Source: Erinaceus europaeus (Eukaryota > Chordata > Mammalia > Eulipotyphla > Erinaceidae). Taken from it: DNA of 64,000 nucleotides. The notes under the pieces are model-generated. The model ran no database searches, was not told where the DNA came from, and was given only the letters and a program-made list of their open reading frames with translations. A program made the translations under genes and the position numbers. Location: positions 35,555,375 to 35,619,374 of the forward strand of contig NC_080181.1 of the NCBI RefSeq assembly GCF_950295315.1, given 5' to 3'. Of the stretch, positions 20,735 through 34,299 are shown piece by piece (the first letter of the stretch is position 1; every line of letters begins with the position of its first letter).

Positions 20735-23364
20735 AAACATCCCTGGATTTACTTGATAAGGCGATATGACCTGCCGAGTTTTGGATCCTCATTTTCCTGA
20801 GTATCACTCCTGGAGACAGTGTCATGACACGACACAAGGAGATCTCTGGTATCAGAGAGCGCCTGGAACAGCAGCTGGGGCTCTAGTGCCAGGGCAGGAG
20901 CAACTTCCCATCCACCCTCCACGGAGTCCACCTGCCTGCATTTTGGTCCTTTTCCCTCCAAAAAAGATTTTTCCCTTTTTTCACTGAGAAACAGGCAGCA
21001 GACTGGTTACCCAAGCAGGGGGAAAAAAAATAAAAAAGCCTTTTTTTTTTTTTTTTTAACCGTACTGCATGACCATCTTCTGGGAAGTATAGGTTTTGAA
21101 CCTGAAAACTCTGTCTGTCTGTCTGTGTCCTAGTCCACAGAAAGAGCCACTAGCCCAGCCAGATGTCGTGCTCAGAATAGGGTGTTTTTGCCACTCATAG
21201 GCCTGCACAGTGCACTAGGGATTGGACAGCCTGAGACCCAAATGTTACATTGTAGATGGATTGTTTGCAGTTCTTGCTCCCCAGGACATTGGACAGTCTC
21301 AACTCCCCTACAGCCAGAAAAAAAGACTCTTGACAGCCTTAGAGCAAATGGAGTGGCAGGGAGATGGGAGAGTGTTGCATGTGTGGGCTGCTCATGCCCA
21401 GGTGTCTGTGGGGGGCCATGGCAGAGGCTGTAAGGGGGCAAGGGGGCAGAAGGAGACTGGTTGAGAGGCAGACTGCAGGCAGGGGAGCCCCTGAGGGTTT
21501 GCAGTGCTGTGTGTGGGTGTGGTGGCAGGGGGTTAGGGCAGGTCCCCCTGCTGGATGGTGAGATGGCAGCTGGGCTGGCCCAGGTAACCCAGGGCTGAAG
21601 GGAAGCAGCAGGGTGGCAGGAAAGTAGCGCAGGGAGGCACACAGTAGATGTTAGTTGGGGAGCTGGGGAACAGGGGGCAAGGGGAAAGAGGGCATCCTTG
21701 AGGAAGTGTCTGGTCTAGAGAGTGGGGGGAGCTGGAGGCATGGAAGGTCCCAGGAATCAGGGACTGACAGGACCAGATACCTGCACCCACCCACTGGATA
21801 GAAGCTGCAGCAGCCAGAGCAGATGCCCAAAGTGAGTCCCTCTGAGGATGAGGAAGTTGAGGAGGAGGTGAAGGAAGAGGAGGAGGAGGAGGAGGAGGAG
21901 GAGGAGGAGGAGGAGGAGGAGGGGAAGGAGGGCAGCTGTCAGTAGGCAATGGTATTAATAGAGGCCTCCACTATGGAGGCATGTGTCCAGGCAGTCACCC
22001 ACCCAACCTCAGGGGCAGCTCAGGGCACCCAGGGACCTGGTGTGGGTATCTCTGGGGGGGGGGGGGACTGTCAGTCAGTCAGCAGGACTGTGTGTAAGTG
22101 CACATGGTGGGACAGGGGCCTGGCGGCCCTTGGCCCCCAGCCCTGGGCTGTCAGATGCCTGCCCCGTGGCCAGACACCCCCCACTCTGCCCATAGCCCCT
22201 AGGCCCGGCCCACCTGCTCCTGTTTTGGCCTTGGGCTCTGGCTCTGGTGGCTGGCCACCACCAGTTTTGGCCTGGGGCTCTGTGTCTGGTGGCTGGCCAC
22301 CACCCCTCAGGTCAAGTTAAGGTTCGGGGTCATGGCTGCTGGTCCACTGGATGGGCAGGGTCCCCGCTACCTAGCAACCGCAGGAGCCATCTGTGATGTC
22401 CTAGCCCCCGGCATTGTGTGCTGGCCACACCGGCACTGGGCAGCCCACCTGCCCTGCCACTAGGTCAGGCAGCAGCGCCCAGACGCCAGGGCCCTGGCAC
22501 ACAGGGACAGAAGGATAGGAAGACAGTGCTGACCGACGAGGGACCTCAGGGCTGGCAGCCAAGAGAAGAAAGAAGGAGGTGTACCCGGGATCCAGGGAGC
22601 CCAGGCCAGAGCTGCCTGCATGCCTGCCTGCCTTCCTGGATGTCTGTATGCTGCCTATGTCCAGGTAGGTTTCTCAGGTCCCCTCCACTCCTGTCCTCTC
22701 CTGTCCTCTCCTCTCCTCTCCATCCTTTCCCCTCTCCGCTCCTCTGCACCTTGCTTCTCTCCTCTTGTCTGTCCTCTCTTCCGGGTGCCCTGCTCACCAG
22801 CTCCAGCACTTGTGAAGGTTCTCCAGTGACCGCTGCTTGCAACCCCTTCCACCCCCTCCCTTCCCTGATGTGACCCAGCTCACAGGGTCACCGGCTCACC
22901 CCACCCACACCCACACCCGCCAACACATTCCCTGGTTCAGCCCCACTGCCCTATTCAGCCGAACTGGCTCCTTTGCAACCTACCTGTGCAGCGTTGATTG
23001 TCTTCATCATTCAAGGAGAGACCTCCTTTTGTACTTAGCTTGGTTGACTGGTGGATGGATGGATGATGGATGGATGGATGGATGGATGGATGGACACGTC
23101 AATGGATTGGTATTGTACAGGCAAAGCACCATCTATAGGGGTAGCTGAGACCGCTGGTTTCAGAGCTCTAGTCTGCTGTCAAATGTAAAGCATTAATTTA
23201 TCAATAACAAAATTGAATAAGTACATAAATAAATAAATAAATATAAAAACTGGGTTAAAACATACATGGCGTCTTTGCCTTTCTGAATATGGTTGCTGTG
23301 AGGATCTTAACAAGGAAAGCAGTGTCCTGAGTAGCCCCTTGAAATAGTGGAATATTTCATTTTC

Positions 23365-23618
23365 CTTTCTTTTTCTTTTTCTTTTTCTTCTTTTACTTTC
23401 TATGTTCTTGATTATTTATTGGAATAAATGGTCAGGAGTTGAGAGGGAATGGAGGCACAGAGAGTTTGAGACACAGAGAGACACCTGCAGCACTTCTGCA
23501 CCACTTGTAAAGATTTCCACCGGCAGTTGGGGACCAGGGTCTTGAAGCCCAGTCCTCCTGCACTGTCACCTGAGTGCTTACCTGGGTGTGGCACCACCTG
23601 GTACCCTTGATGGGACAC
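23365..23618 (-). mobile_element. SINE-2, unit 7
   Basis: No private change noticed; right flank has G at marker 3282. Confidence 0.75.
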
Positions 23619-23750
23619 TTTTTTTTAGCAATGGAAAGAAATTCTCGTGGCAAGGTAATAAATAAATGAAGAAATAAATAAAAGTGCATTGACATTAACT
23701 CAGTGGAAACACACAGGGACATATACATGTCTGCTACCTGTATTACTAAT

Positions 23751-24122
23751 TCATTTATTTATTGATTGCCTCAAGGGCTTATTGCCACAGCTCAGTGCCT
23801 GCGCCACCAATAATCCACAGCTCCTGCACTCCATATGTTCCCCTTTCGCTGCCCTTGTTGCTTGGTCACTGTGGTGGTGGTTATTGTTGTTGTTGTTGTT
23901 GTTGTTGTTGCTGTTGTTACTGACCTTGCATCTGACAGAGAAAAAAGGAGAGAGGAGGGGAAATACAGAGTGGGGGGAGAAAGATAGAGCCCCTAAACAC
24001 CTGCTTCACCCCCTTAAGGCGACTTCCCTGCAGGTGGGGGTCTGGGGGCCAGACCCCAGATCCTCCCACCTGTCCCCTCTTTTCGCGAGCGCCACAAGCC
24101 CTTAACCCTCTGACACACCGCC
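23751..24122 (-). mobile_element. SINE-1, unit 8
   Basis: Same variant set as the copies in units 6 and 7. Confidence 0.75.
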
Positions 24123-26758
24123 AAACATCCCTGGATTTACTTGATAAGGCGATATGACCTGCCGAGTTTTGGATCCTCATTTTCCTGAGTATCACTCCTG
24201 GAGACAGTGTCATGACACGACACAAGGAGATCTCTGGTATCAGAGAGCGCCTGGAACAGCAGCTGGGGCTCTAGTGCCAGGGCAGGAGCAACTTCCCATC
24301 CACCCTCCACGGAGTCCACCTGCCTGCATTTTGGTCCTTTTCCCTCCAAAAAAGATTTTTCCCTTTTTTCACTGAGAAACAGGCAGCAGACTGGTTACCC
24401 AAGCAGGGGGAAAAAAAATAAAAAAGCCTTTTTTTTTTTTTTTTTTAACCGTACTGCATGACCATCTTCTGGGAAGTATAGGTTTTGAACCTGAAAACTC
24501 TGTCTGTCTGTCTGTGTCCTAGTCCACAGAAAGAGCCACTAGCCCAGCCAGATGTCGTGCTCAGAATAGGGTGTTTTTGCCACTCATAGGCCTGCACAGT
24601 GCACTAGGGATTGGACAGCCTGAGACCCAAATGTTACATTGTAGATGGATTGTTTGCAGTTCTTGCTCCCCAGGACATTGGACAGTCTCAACTCCCCTAC
24701 AGCCAGAAAAAAAGACTCTTGACAGCCTTAGAGCAAATGGAGTGGCAGGGAGATGGGAGAGTGTTGCATGTGTGGGCTGCTCATGCCCAGGTGTCTGTGG
24801 GGGGCCATGGCAGAGGCTGTAAGGGGGCAAGGGGGCAGAAGGAGACTGGTTGAGAGGCAGACTGCAGGCAGGGGAGCCCCTGAGGGTTTGCAGTGCTGTG
24901 TGTGGGTGTGGTGGCAGGGGGTTAGGGCAGGTCCCCCTGCTGGATGGTGAGATGGCAGCTGGGCTGGCCCAGGTAACCCAGGGCTGAAGGGAAGCAGCAG
25001 GGTGGCAGGAAAGTAGCGCAGGGAGGCACACAGTAGATGTTAGTTGGGGAGCTGGGGAACAGGGGGCAAGGGGAAAGAGGGCATCCTTGAGGAAGTGTCT
25101 GGTCTAGAGAGTGGGGGGAGCTGGAGGCATGGAAGGTCCCAGGAATCAGGGACTGACAGGACCAGATACCTGCACCCACCCACTGGATAGAAGCTGCAGC
25201 AGCCAGAGCAGATGCCCAAAGTGAGTCCCTCTGAGGATGAGGAAGTTGAGGAGGAGGTGAAGGAAGAGGAGGAGGAGGAGGAGGAGGAGGAGGAGGAGGA
25301 GGGGAAGGAGGGCAGCTGTCAGTAGGCAATGGTATTAATAGAGGCCTCCACTATGGAGGCATGTGTCCAGGCAGTCACCCACCCAACCTCAGGGGCAGCT
25401 CAGGGCACCCAGGGACCTGGTGTGGGTATCTCTGGGGGGGGGGGACTGTCAGTCAGTCAGCAGGACTGTGTGTAAGTGCACATGGTGGGACAGGGGCCTG
25501 GCGGCCCTTGGCCCCCAGCCCTGGGCTGTCAGATGCCTGCCCCGTGGCCAGACACCCCCCACTCTGCCCATAGCCCCTAGGCCCGGCCCACCTGCTCCTG
25601 TTTTGGCCTTGGGCTCTGGCTCTGGTGGCTGGCCACCACCAGTTTTGGCCTGGGGCTCTGTGTCTGGTGGCTGGCCACCACCCCTCAGGTCAAGTTAAGG
25701 TTCGGGGTCATGGCTGCTGGTCCACTGGATGGGCAGGGTCCCCGCTACCTAGTAACCGCAGGAGCCATCTGTGATGTCCTAGCCCCCGGCATTGTGTGCT
25801 GGCCACACTGGCACTGGGCAGCCCACCTGCCCTGCCACTAGGTCAGGCAGCAGCGCCCAGACGCCAGGGCCCTGGCACACAGGGACGGAAGGATAGGAAG
25901 ACAGTGCTGACCGACGAGGGACCTCAGGGCTGGCAGCCAAGAGAAGAAAGAAGGAGGTGTACCCGGGATCCAGGGAGCCCAGGCCAGAGCTGCCTGCATG
26001 CCTGCCTGCCTTCCTGGATGTCTGTATGCTGCCTATGTCCAGGTAGGTTTCTCAGGTCCCCTCCACTCCTGTCCTCTCCTGTCCTCTCCTCTCCTCTCCA
26101 TCCTTTCCCCTCTCCGCTCCTCTGCACCTTGCTTCTCTCCTCTTGTCTGTCCTCTCTTCCGGGTGCCCTGCTCACCAGCTCCAGCACTCGTGAAGGTTCT
26201 CCAGTGACCGCTGCTTGCAACCCCTTCCACCCCCTCCCTTCCCTGATGTGACCCAGCTCACAGGGTCACCGGCTCACCCCACCCACACCCACACCCGCCA
26301 ACACATTCCCTGGTTCAGCCCCACTGCCCTATTCAGCCGAACTGGCTCCTTTGCAACCTACCTGTGCAGCGTTGATTGTCTTCATCATTCAAGGAGAGAC
26401 CTCCTTTTGTACTTAGCTTGGTTGACTGGTGGATGGATGGATGATGGATGGATGGATGGATGGATGGATGGATGGATGGACACGTCAATGGATTGGTATT
26501 GTACAGGCAAAGCACCATCTATAGGGGTAGCTGAGACCGCTGGTTTCAGAGCTCTAGTCTGCTGTCAAATGTAAAGCATTAATTTATCAATAACAAAATT
26601 GAATAAGTACATAAATAAATAAATAAATAAATAAATGAATAAACTGGGTTAAAACATACATGGCGTCTTTGCCTTTCTGAATATGGTTGCTGTGAGGATC
26701 TTAACAAGGAAAGCAGTGTCCTGAGTAGCCCCTTGAAATAGTGGAATATTTCATTTTC

Positions 26759-27012
26759 CTTTCTTTTTCTTTTTCTTTTTCTTCTTTTACTTTCTATGTT
26801 CTTGATTATTTATTGGAATAAATGGTCAGGAGTTGAGAGGGAATGGAGGCACAGAGAGTTTGAGACACAGAGAGACACCTGCAGCACTTCTGCACCACTT
26901 GTAAAGATTTCCACCGGCAGTTGGGGACCAGGGTCTTGAAGCCCAGTCCTCCTGCACTGTCACCTGAGTGCTTACCTGGGTGTGGCACCACCTGGTACCC
27001 TTGATGGGACAC
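26759..27012 (-). mobile_element. SINE-2, unit 8
   Basis: Right flank has A at marker 3282. Confidence 0.75.
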
Positions 27013-27144
27013 TTTTTTTTAGCAATAGAAAGAAATTCTCGTGGCAAGGTAATAAATAAATGAAGAAATAAATAAAAGTGCATTGACATTAACTCAGTGG
27101 AAACACACAGGGACATATACATGTCTGCTACCTGTATTACTAAT

Positions 27145-27516
27145 TCATTTATTTATTGATTGCCTCAAGTGCTTATTGCCACAGCTCAGTGCCTGCGCCA
27201 CCAATAATCCACAGCTCCTGCACTCCATATGTTCCCCTTTCGCTGCCCTTGTTGCTTGGTCACTGTGGTGGTGGTTATTGTTGTTGTTGTTGTTGTTGTT
27301 GTTGCTGTTGTTACTGACCTTGCATCTGACAGAGAAAAAAGGAGAGAGGAGGGGAAATACAGAGTGGGGGGAGAAAGATAGAGCCCCTAAACACCTGCTT
27401 CACCCCCTTAAGGCGACTTCCCTGCAGGTGGGGGTCTGGGGGCCAGACCCCAGATCCTCCCACCTGTCCCCTCTTTTCGCGAGCGCCACAAGCCCTTAAC
27501 CCTCTGACACACCACC
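27145..27516 (-). mobile_element. SINE-1, unit 9
   Basis: T at 26; private A at 27514 within the element head. Confidence 0.75.
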
Positions 27517-30147
27517 AAACATCCCTGGATTTACTTGATAAGGCGATATGACCTGCCGAGTTTTGGATCCTCATTTTCCTGAGTATCACTCCTGGAGACA
27601 GTGTCATGACACGACACAAGGAGATCTCTGGTATCAGAGAGCGCCTGGAACAGCAGCTGGGGCTCTAGTGCCAGGGCAGGAGCAACTTCCCATCCACCCT
27701 CCACGGAGTCCACCTGCCTGCATTTTGGTCCTTTTCCCTCCAAAAAAGATTTTTCCCTTTTTTCACTGAGAAACAGGCAGCAGACTGGTTACCCAAGCAG
27801 GGGGAAAAAAAATAAAAAAGCCTTTTTTTTTTTTTTTTTTTTAACCGTACTGCATGACCATCTTCTGGGAAGTATAGGTTTTGAACCTGAAAACTCTGTC
27901 TGTCTGTCTGTGTCCTAGTCCACAGAAAGAGCCACTAGCCCAGCCAGATGTCGTGCTCAGAATAGGGTGTTTTTGCCACTCATAGGCCTGCACAGTGCAC
28001 TAGGGATTGGACAGCCTGAGACCCAAATGTTACATTGTAGATGGATTGTTTGCAGTTCTTGCTCCCCAGGACATTGGACAGTCTCAACTCCCCTACAGCC
28101 AGAAAAAAAGACTCTTGACAGCCTTAGAGCAAATGGAGTGGCAGGGAGATGGGAGAGTGTTGCATGTGTGGGCTGCTCATGCCCAGGTGTCTGTGGGGGG
28201 CCATGGCAGAGGCTGTAAGGGGGCAAGGGGGCAGAAGGAGACTGGTTGAGAGGCAGACTGCAGGCAGGGGAGCCCCTGAGGGTTTGCAGTGCTGTGTGTG
28301 GGTGTGGTGGCAGGGGGTTAGGGCAGGTCCCCCTGCTGGATGGTGAGATGGCAGCTGGGCTGGCCCAGGTAACCCAGGGCTGAAGGGAAGCAGCAGGGTG
28401 GCAGGAAAGTAGCGCAGGGAGGCACACAGTAGATGTTAGTTGGGGAGCTGGGGAACAGGGGGCAAGGGGAAAGAGGGCATCCTTGAGGAAGTGTCTGGTC
28501 TAGAGAGTGGGGGGAGCTGGAGGCATGGAAGGTCCCAGGAATCAGGGACTGACAGGACCAGATACCTGCACCCACCCACTGGATAGAAGCTGCAGCAGCC
28601 AGAGCAGATGCCCAAAGTGAGTCCCTCTGAGGATGAGGAAGTTGAGGAGGAGGTGAAGGAAGAGGAGGAGGAGGAGGAGGAGGAGGAGGAGGAGGAGGGG
28701 AAGGAGGGCAGCTGTCAGTAGGCAATGGTATTAATAGAGGCCTCCACTATGGAGGCATGTGTCCAGGCAGTCACCCACCCAACCTCAGGGGCAGCTCAGG
28801 GCACCCAGGGACCTGGTGTGGGTATCTCTGGGGGGGGGGGGACTGTCAGTCATTCAGCAGGACTGTGTGTAAGTGCACATGGTGGGACAGGGGCCTGGCG
28901 GCCCTTGGCCCCCAGCCCTGGGCTGTCAGATGCCTGCCCCGTGGCCAGACACCCCCCACTCTGCCCATAGCCCCTAGGCCCGGCCCACCTGCTCCTGTTT
29001 TGGCCTTGGGCTCTGGCTCTGGTGGCTGGCCACCACCAGTTTTGGCCTGGGGCTCTGTGTCTGGTGGCTGGCCACCACCCCTCAGGTCAAGTTAAGGTTC
29101 GGGGTCATGGCTGCTGGTCCACTGGATGGGCAGGGTCCCCGCTACCTAGTAACCGCAGGAGCCATCTGTGATGTCCTAGCCCCCGGCATTGTGTGCTGGC
29201 CACACTGGCACTGGGCAGCCCACCTGCCCTGCCACTAGGTCAGGCAGCAGCGCCCAGACGCCAGGGCCCTGGCACACAGGGACGGAAGGATAGGAAGACA
29301 GTGCTGACCGACGAGGGACCTCAGGGCTGGCAGCCAAGAGAAGAAAGAAGGAGGTGTACCCGGGATCCAGGGAGCCCAGGCCAGAGCTGCCTGCATGCCT
29401 GCCTGCCTTCCTGGATGTCTGTATGCTGCCTATGTCCAGGTAGGTTTCTCAGGTCCCCTCCACTCCTGTCCTCTCCTGTCCTCTCCTCTCCTCTCCATCC
29501 TTTCCCCTCTCCGCTCCTCTGCACCTTGCTTCTCTCCTCTTGTCTGTCCTCTCTTCCGGGTGCCCTGCTCACCAGCTCCAGCACTCGTGAAGGTTCTCCA
29601 GTGACCGCTGCTTGCAACCCCTTCCACCCCCTCCCTTCCCTGATGTGACCCAGCTCACAGGGTCACCGGCTCACCCCACCCACACCCACACCCGCCAACA
29701 CATTCCCTGGTTCAGCCCCACTGCCCTATTCAGCCGAACTGGCTCCTTTGCAACCTACCTGTGCAGCGTTGATTGTCTTCATCATTCAAGGAGAGACCTC
29801 CTTTTGTACTTAGCTTGGTTGACTGGTGGATGGATGGATGATGGATGGATGGATGGATGGATGGATGGACACGTCAATGGATTGGTATTGTACAGGCAAA
29901 GCACCATCTATAGGGGTAGCTGAGACCGCTGGTTTCAGAGCTCTAGTCTGCTGTCAAATGTAAAGCATTAATTTATCAATAACAAAATTGAATAAGTACA
30001 TAAATAAATAAATAAATAAATAAATGAATAAACTGGGTTAAAACATACATGGCGTCTTTGCCTTTCTGAATATGGTTGCTGTGAGGATCTTAACAAGGAA
30101 AGCAGTGTCCTGAGTAGCCCCTTGAAATAGTGGAATATTTCATTTTC

Positions 30148-30401
30148 CTTTCTTTTTCTTTTTCTTTTTCTTCTTTTACTTTCTATGTTCTTGATTATTT
30201 ATTGGAATAAATGGTCAGGAGTTGAGAGGGAATGGAGGCACAGAGAGTTTGAGACACAGAGAGACACCTGCAGCACTTCTGCACCACTTGTAAAGATTTC
30301 CACCGGCAGTTGGGGACCAGGGTCTTGAAGCCCAGTCCTCCTGCACTGTCACCTGAGTGCTTACCTGGGTGTGGCACCACCTGGTACCCTTGATGGGACA
30401 C
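30148..30401 (-). mobile_element. SINE-2, unit 9
   Basis: Right flank has A at marker 3282. Confidence 0.75.
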
Positions 30402-30533
30402 TTTTTTTTAGCAATAGAAAGAAATTCTCGTGGCAAGGTAATAAATAAATGAAGAAATAAATAAAAGTGCATTGACATTAACTCAGTGGAAACACACAGG
30501 GACATATACATGTCTGCTACCTGTATTACTAAT

Positions 30534-30905
30534 TCATTTATTTATTGATTGCCTCAAGTGCTTATTGCCACAGCTCAGTGCCTGCGCCACCAATAATCCA
30601 CAGCTCCTGCACTCCATATGTTCCCCTTTCGCTGCCCTTGTTGCTTGGTCACTGTGGTGGTGGTTATTGTTGTTGTTGTTGTTGTTGTTGTTGCTGTTGT
30701 TACTGACCTTGCATCTGACAGAGAAAAAAGGAGAGAGGAGGGGAAATACAGAGTGGGGGGAGAAAGATAGAGCCCCTAAACACCTGCTTCACCCCCTTAA
30801 GGCGACTTCCCTGCAGGTGGGGGTCTGGGGGCCAGACCCCAGATCCTCCCACCTGTCCCCTCTTTTCGCGAGCGCCACAAGCCCTTAACCCTCTGACACA
30901 CCGCC
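30534..30905 (-). mobile_element. SINE-1, unit 10
   Basis: T at 26 and G at 268. Confidence 0.75.
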
Positions 30906-33541
30906 AAACATCCCTGGATTTACTTGATAAGGCGATATGACCTGCCGAGTTTTGGATCCTCATTTTCCTGAGTATCACTCCTGGAGACAGTGTCATGACA
31001 CGACACAAGGAGATCTCTGGTATCAGAGAGCGCCTGGAACAGCAGCTGGGGCTCTAGTGCCAGGGCAGGAGCAACTTCCCATCCACCCTCCACGGAGTCC
31101 ACCTGCCTGCATTTTGGTCCTTTTCCCTCCAAAAAAGATTTTTCCCTTTTTTCACTGAGAAACAGGCAGCAGACTGGTTACCCAAGCAGGGGGAAAAAAA
31201 ATAAAAAAGCCTTTTTTTTTTTTTTTTTTAACCGTACTGCATGACCATCTTCTGGGAAGTATAGGTTTTGAACCTGAAAACTCTGTCTGTCTGTCTGTGT
31301 CCTATTCCACAGAAAGAGCCACTAGCCCAGCCAGATGTCGTGCTCAGAATAGGGTGTTTTTGCCACTCATAGGCCTGCACAGTGCACTAGGGATTGGACA
31401 GCCTGAGACCCAAATGTTACATTGTAGATGGATTGTTTGCAGTTCTTGCTCCCCAGGACATTGGACAGTCTCAACTCCCCTACAGCCAGAAAAAAAGACT
31501 CTTGACAGCCTTAGAGCAAATGGAGTGGCAGGGAGATGGGAGAGTGTTGCATGTGTGGGCTGCTCATGCCCAGGTGTCTGTGGGGGGCCATGGCAGAGGC
31601 TGTAAGGGGGCAAGGGGGCAGAAGGAGACTGGTTGAGAGGCAGACTGCAGGCAGGGGAGCCCCTGAGGGTTTGCAGTGCTGTGTGTGGGTGTGGTGGCAG
31701 GGGGTTAGGGCAGGTCCCCCTGCTGGATGGTGAGATGGCAGCTGGGCTGGCCCAGGTAACCCAGGGCTGAAGGGAAGCAGCAGGGTGGCAGGAAAGTAGC
31801 GCAGGGAGGCACACAGTAGATGTTAGTTGGGGAGCTGGGGAACAGGGGGCAAGGGGAAAGAGGGCATCCTTGAGGAAGTGTCTGGTCTAGAGAGTGGGGG
31901 GAGCTGGAGGCATGGAAGGTCCCAGGAATCAGGGACTGACAGGACCAGATACCTGCACCCACCCACTGGATAGAAGCTGCAGCAGCCAGAGCAGATGCCC
32001 AAAGTGAGTCCCTCTGAGGATGAGGAAGTTGAGGAGGAGGTGAAGGAAGAGGAGGAGGAGGAGGAGGAGGAGGAGGAGGAGGAGGAGGAGGAGGAGGGGA
32101 AGGAGGGCAGCTGTCAGTAGGCAATGGTATTAATAGAGGCCTCCACTATGGAGGCATGTGTCCAGGCAGTCACCCACCCAACCTCAGGGGCAGCTCAGGG
32201 CACCCAGGGACCTGGTGTGGGTATCTCTGGGGGGGGGGGACTGTCAGTCAGTCAGCAGGACTGTGTGTAAGTGCACATGGTGGGACAGGGGCCTGGCGGC
32301 CCTTGGCCCCCAGCCCTGGGCTGTCAGATGCCTGCCCCGTGGCCAGACACCCCCCACTCTGCCCATAGCCCCTAGGCCCGGCCCACCTGCTCCTGTTTTG
32401 GCCTTGGGCTCTGGCTCTGGTGGCTGGCCACCACCAGTTTTGGCCTGGGGCTCTGTGTCTGGTGGCTGGCCACCACCCCTCAGGTCAAGTTAAGGTTCGG
32501 GGTCATGGCTGCTGGTCCACTGGATGGGCAGGGTCCCCGCTACCTAGCAACCGCAGGAGCCATCTGTGATGTCCTAGCCCCCGGCATTGTGTGCTGGCCA
32601 CACCGGCACTGGGCAGCCCACCTGCCCTGCCACTAGGTCAGGCAGCAGCGCCCAGACGCCAGGGCCCTGGCACACAGGGACAGAAGGATAGGAAGACAGT
32701 GCTGACCGACGAGGGACCTCAGGGCTGGCAGCCAAGAGAAGAAAGAAGGAGGTGTACCCGGGATCCAGGGAGCCCAGGCCAGAGCTGCCTGCATGCCTGC
32801 CTGCCTTCCTGGATGTCTGTATGCTGCCTATGTCCAGGTAGGTTTCTCAGGTCCCCTCCACTCCTGTCCTCTCCTGTCCTCTCCTCTCCTCTCCATCCTT
32901 TCCCCTCTCCGCTCCTCTGCACCTTGCTTCTCTCCTCTTGTCTGTCCTCTCTTCCGGGTGCCCTGCTCACCAGCTCCAGCACTCGTGAAGGTTCTCCAGT
33001 GACCGCTGCTTGCAACCCCTTCCACCCCCTCCCTTCCCTGATGTGACCCAGCTCACAGGGTCACCGGCTCACCCCACCCACACCCACACCCGCCAACACA
33101 TTCCCTGGTTCAGCCCCACTGCCCTATTCAGCCGAACTGGCTCCTTTGCAACCTACCTGTGCAGCGTTGATTGTCTTCATCATTCAAGGAGAGACCTCCT
33201 TTTGTACTTAGCTTGGTTGACTGGTGGATGGATGGATGATGGATGGATGGATGGATGGATGGATGGATGGACACGTCAATGGATTGGTATTGTACAGGCA
33301 AAGCACCATCTATAGGGGTAGCTGAGACCGCTGGTTTCAGAGCTCTAGTCTGCTGTCAAATGTAAAGCATTAATTTATCAATAACAAAATTGAATAAGTA
33401 CATAAATAAATAAATAAATATAAAAACTGGGTTAAAACATACATGGCGTCTTTGCCTTTCTGAATATGGTTGCTGTGAGGATCTTAACAAGGAAAGCAGT
33501 GTCCTGAGTAGCCCCTTGAAATAGTGGAATATTTCATTTTC

Positions 33542-33795
33542 CTTTCTTTTTCTTTTTCTTTTTCTTCTTTTACTTTCTATGTTCTTGATTATTTATTGGA
33601 ATAAATGGTCAGGAGTTGAGAGGGAATGGAGGCACAGAGAGTTTGAGACACAGAGAGACACCTGCAGCACTTCTGCACCACTTGTAAAGATTTCCACCGG
33701 CAGTTGGGGACCAGGGTCTTGAAGCCCAGTCCTCCTGCACTGTCACCTGAGTGCTTACCTGGGTGTGGCACCACCTGGTACCCTTGATGGGACAC
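33542..33795 (-). mobile_element. SINE-2, unit 10
   Basis: Right flank has A at marker 3282. Confidence 0.75.
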
Positions 33796-33927
33796 TTTTT
33801 TTTAGCAATAGAAAGAAATTCTCGTGGCAAGGTAATAAATAAATGAAGAAATAAATAAAAGTGCATTGACATTAACTCAGTGGAAACACACAGGGACATA
33901 TACATGTCTGCTACCTGTATTACTAAT

Positions 33928-34299
33928 TCATTTATTTATTGATTGCCTCAAGTGCTTATTGCCACAGCTCAGTGCCTGCGCCACCAATAATCCACAGCTC
34001 CTGCACTCCATATGTTCCCCTTTCGCTGCCCTTGTTGCTTGGTCACTGTGGTGGTGGTTATTGTTGTTGTTGTTGTTGTTGTTGTTGCTGTTGTTACTGA
34101 CCTTGCATCTGACAGAGAAAAAAGGAGAGAGGAGGGGAAATACAGAGTGGGGGGAGAAAGATAGAGCCCCTAAACACCTGCTTCACCCCCTTAAGGCGAC
34201 TTCCCTGCAGGTGGGGGTCTGGGGGCCAGACCCCAGATCCTCCCACCTGTCCCCTCTTTTCGCGAGCGCCACAAGCCCTTAACCCTCTGACACACCGCC
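33928..34299 (-). mobile_element. SINE-1, unit 11
   Basis: T at 26 and G at 268, as in unit 10. Confidence 0.75.

Larger units (their letters stand above)
20363..23750 (+). repeat. Macrosatellite unit 7 (3,388 bp)
   Basis: Markers: 26 G; 268 G; 777 G; trio CCA; ATAAAAAC-type tail; 3282 G; T-run 17, the shortest; (GAG)15; G-run 13; (GGAT)6. A private T at 22811 is seen. It is a sister of unit 6, a tandem duplication of one subtype without alternation. Confidence 0.97.
23751..27144 (+). repeat. Macrosatellite unit 8 (3,394 bp)
   Basis: Markers: 26 G; 268 G; 777 G; trio TTG; GAATAAAC-type tail; 3282 A; T-run 18; (GAG)12; G-run 11; (GGAT)8. The left third resembles units 6-7, while the right two thirds resemble the older TTG type: a mosaic copy. 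Confidence 0.97.
27145..30533 (+). repeat. Macrosatellite unit 9 (3,389 bp)
   Basis: Markers: 26 T; 268 G; 777 G; trio TTG; GAATAAAC-type tail; 3282 A; T-run 20; (GAG)12; G-run 12; (GGAT)6. Private changes are A at 27514 at the head of SINE-1 and T at 28853 just after the G-run. Confidence 0.97.
30534..33927 (+). repeat. Macrosatellite unit 10 (3,394 bp)
   Basis: Markers: 26 T; 268 G; 777 T; trio CCA; ATAAAAAC-type tail; 3282 A; T-run 18; (GAG)16; G-run 11; (GGAT)7. First unit of the region where (GAG)16 and (GAG)12, and CCA and TTG, start to alternate. Confidence 0.97.
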
